The notes beneath the pieces were generated by a model. It had not been told where the DNA came from and ran no database searches. It saw only the letters and a list, made by a program, of their open reading frames with translations. The translations under genes were made by a program, and so were the position numbers. This document shows, piece after piece, positions 61,672-64,000 of a stretch of 64,000 nucleotides of DNA; the stretch's first letter is position 1, and the number at the start of each line of letters is the position of its first letter. The stretch is from Todiramphus chloris collaris. Lineage: Eukaryota; Chordata; Aves; Coraciiformes; Alcedinidae. The DNA is taken from positions 12,096,231-12,160,230 of the forward strand of contig JANVCC010000018.1 in assembly GCA_025345505.1 (NCBI GenBank), written 5' to 3'.

Positions 61672-62360
61672 TAAGACTGTTTATAATTAGCAAATCCAGG
61701 AAAACCCACAAACTTAACATCTCTTTTTTACTTTTAACGTACTATGAGCTTTCTGCAGTCATTGTCATATGAGAATAATCAAGCTGGCTAGGGATAGTAC
61801 AGAATAAAAAAAAAAAAAAAGAGGTGGCTAGAGCTGCAATCAGGAGAAAGTAGTTTGTGCATGTGGAGCATAAAGAAAGGACTTGTAAGGAAAGAAAGAG
61901 AATATAGGGCAATATGAATAAGCATCAAATATAAAAATGTCATACTTAAAATACAAGCAGTTGGGATGGTTTGCCATGAAGTCAGATGGTGGGAAAGTAC
62001 AGGCATCAGTCAGGACCAGACACAGTAAAAAGTCTTGGATTTTCATGTGCTGAAGTGCAGCACTGCTGCAATACAATTGGCAGTCAAGGTATATGTGAGG
62101 AAATACGTAACTGTATAGATGGATTTCTGTGCTATTACATGGTGATTTGAAGTTCAAAAAAAGTTCTTAGACCCCTTAGCTTTAGGCACCTGATTTAAAA
62201 GGGGTAGTTTCTCTGCAGTCTCACAGATGTGAGCTCTTCCATTTCCAGTGTTATGTAATCATTATGTGTTGAATTTACTTGTTAACAGCTTTGAAAACTA
62301 CATGTACTACTTTCATTAGGACTACCAAAGATTGTTTAACACAGTATTGTATAATTACAG

Positions 62361-62556
62361 GGAGAAGGTAGTTTCTTCAGATGACCTTCTGGAGTGGTTG
62401 AGACCTTTCTGCGGTGATGACTCTTTAGCAGTGAAGCCTCGCATCAGAGTATTGCAAATTCTGGAGCAAGCCTTCCATCTCAGTGATGAGGATAGCAAGC
62501 TACTTGTCTACTTCAGGACACAAGCTGTTCTCAGAGCTTGCTGGCCTGAAACAAAG
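62361..62556 (+). CDS. NBAS: NBAS exon 14 of window (1 nt + 65 codons)
   Basis: The first base completes glycine 719. Residues 720-784 follow, EKVVSSDDLLEWLRPFCGDD then LAVKPRIRVLQILEQAFHLS, ending AVLRACWPETK. Acceptor 'tataattacag', donor 'gtacta', phase 0 on exit. DLLEWLRPFC and DSKLLVYFRTQA are strong NBAS signatures. The next exon would begin a new codon, but none is visible in the last 1.4 kb. In human about 225 residues and four exons remain after this point, by my estimate. Confidence 0.98.
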
Positions 62557-64000
62557 GTACTAATATTGTTTGCTATAAATGATAGCATAAGACTGGTGTA
62601 AGGATTATATGATGAAATGCTGGTTAGCAATATATGGTTGTGATGGATTCTGTTGGTATGGGAACTAATCCTACCTTTGTTTTGAATTAGGTTTCTAAGA
62701 TTCTTTGAAAAAGAAAGTTATATACAGGTAGTGGACTCCTCAGTTTTTGTTTGGTATCAGAAGTACATAATACCAAACTTGATTAAACACTAGTGGTTTT
62801 CCTCCATGTCAGGCATTGACTGTTAGGTTTTTGTACCGTTTTTTCTTTTCTGATAATTTTTCTGTCAATTTTACCTTCCTTCTTTAACTTCCACTTGGTG
62901 TGACCTTACAATCAGAATTAGACTTACTGTCCCCTGTCTTTTTTCTGGGATTTTTAAGTATTATTCCATGAATGTGTAATAGGAACATAAAAGACATTCT
63001 CAGATGGAAAGACTTGATAGAGAAAGCATTCAGTCACAGTTAGACTACTACTGTCTCTTCAGAGACAGCACGAAGTGACAACTGCCCAAGTGATAGTTTT
63101 AAGTCTCTTTCAGTGTAAAGTCAGGAAAAAAAATAAGGTAAGATCACTGGTGAAGGAAGTTACTCTTAGCTATTTGTTTTCAACTAAGAGAGACACAGCA
63201 CTTGTAGTCCCAATTTTGAAGTGTAAAACAGATTCGCATCCCTTCTGAATTACAGGGTGGCAAAATGCCTTTGATTTTTCAAGTGTATGTAGAAGTTGAT
63301 CTTAGACTAATAAGTATCACCTAGAGAATGTTCTCAGGATTGAAAATGGTCAAGTTTAAGTAAAATATTAAAAATTCCATAAATACAAAAAGGCTGTCTT
63401 TTGGTTATTCATATTTTAGCTGCTTTATTTCATGACTCATTTTTCTGAAGTACTTAATATAAATGTATACATTTTGAGAGGGTCTGCATTTCTAAGTACA
63501 ATGAAAATGTACTAAAGGCTTAATAGGAAGAAACAGACTTCTCTTTGAAGCTTGTGCCATTTTGAAATCAAACGAGCATCACTTGCTGCATGTAGAATTG
63601 TTCAGAAGCAAAGTTGCTTTTTGTCCACTTTCTAAATGCTTCCCCCCTATGCTGAGACGTTGTGGAACTAAAATAGAGTCCTTCTAATAGTTCCTCAAAA
63701 AAATCTATGCACAGTAACATTTTATATTCATATGAAACAAAAGCAGTATCTCAGTGTGCTAAAACCATCTTTCTTTAGAAATTACTTTTTTCTCTTGCAT
63801 TCACAGTAATACCAGCACTTAACTCCTCAACAACTCTTCAGGTGTCTGTCTATGATTGGATTCTTCACCTTCAGTTCAATCCTTTGTCAATATTTGTATT
63901 GCTTGTGACCCATTTTCCAATCCAAAAGCATTTTGTCTAGAAGATTCAACTAGAGTGTGTTTTAAGAAAAAAGTTACAGGTACATAATAGCTTTCAGCCA
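62557..64000 (+). other. NBAS: NBAS intron, 5' part
   Basis: Starts with the donor 'gtacta' and runs past the window end. No exon, transposon or RNA gene was recognised in this 1.4 kb. Confidence 0.85.

Larger units (their letters stand above)
59478..62360 (+). other. NBAS: NBAS intron (2.9 kb)
   Basis: A phase-2 GT-AG intron with an antisense CR1 piece (about 59559-59872), an A/C-rich patch (about 61131-61180), a sense CR1 piece (about 61408-61671) and an A15-type run near 61807. The 119-codon frame at 60125-60484 shows no known feature. Confidence 0.88.
1..64000 (+). other. NBAS: NBAS gene, internal part (14 exons of about 52)
   Basis: The whole window lies inside one gene. Fourteen in-frame exons on the + strand join into 784 codons without a stop, entering and leaving in phase 0. 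The product matches NBAS by recall of the vertebrate protein; landmark strings include LLDFTQARILQGL, LLKKFKAV, YDLSRSEKEK and DLLEWLRPFC. NBAS (about 2,370 residues in human) forms the NRZ tether with ZW10 and RINT1 on the ER and serves Golgi-to-ER retrograde transport. It is also reported as a nonsense-mediated decay factor. The Sec39-type helical domain lies mainly upstream, so the window holds its end and the long C-terminal helical region. Promoter, start codon, stop codon and poly(A) site are not here. Identification is firm; exon numbering against human is approximate. Confidence 0.96.

Noticed and set aside
1..64000. CRISPR arrays, tRNA or rRNA genes, bacterial operons or phage
   Set aside because: No regularly spaced direct repeats, no cloverleaf-like sequence noticed by eye, and the window is plainly vertebrate intron and exon sequence.

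Overview
This window is vertebrate nuclear DNA, almost certainly from a bird. The evidence for a bird is a set of CR1 non-LTR retrotransposon copies whose 3' ends carry the avian-type CR1 tail, ERVL-type LTR sequence of a kind common in bird genomes, long AT-rich introns and GT-AG splicing. The species cannot be told from the sequence.

The only gene I can support is an internal part of NBAS (neuroblastoma-amplified sequence) on the + strand. Fourteen exons (2156-2254 to 62361-62556) were read by eye. Each is open in one frame and flanked by AG and GT, and the phases agree at all thirteen junctions. Together they make 2,352 nt, exactly 784 codons with no stop. The predicted protein matches the C-terminal half of vertebrate NBAS as I remember it, roughly human exons 35-48 of 52. 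The promoter, first exons, last exons and 3' UTR lie outside the window. NBAS is a large helical protein of the NRZ (Dsl1-like) tether with ZW10 and RINT1. NRZ works at the ER with the SNAREs STX18, USE1 and BNIP1 in Golgi-to-ER retrograde transport, and NBAS is also reported to act in nonsense-mediated mRNA decay.

Layout: 1-2155 is the end of an upstream intron. At 2156-9724 there are four exons. At 14995-15723 there are two. A 15.5-kb intron (15724-31190) follows, holding an old LTR piece, a very old CR1-like reverse transcriptase relic and a CR1 scrap. At 31191-42981 there are four exons, with CR1 copies in the first intervening intron. The 42982-48632 intron holds a cluster of one LTR and two CR1 copies. 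Two close exons lie at 48633-49307. A 10.1-kb intron follows with a 1.75-kb antisense CR1 and a possible degraded ERV. The last two exons lie at 59388-62556 and are separated by an intron with two CR1 pieces. The remainder is intron.

I found no tRNA, rRNA, CRISPR, intact mobile-element gene or second host gene, and no sign of a new biological system. The observations worth a second look concern repeats, homopolymer tracts close to splice sites and a few hairpins.
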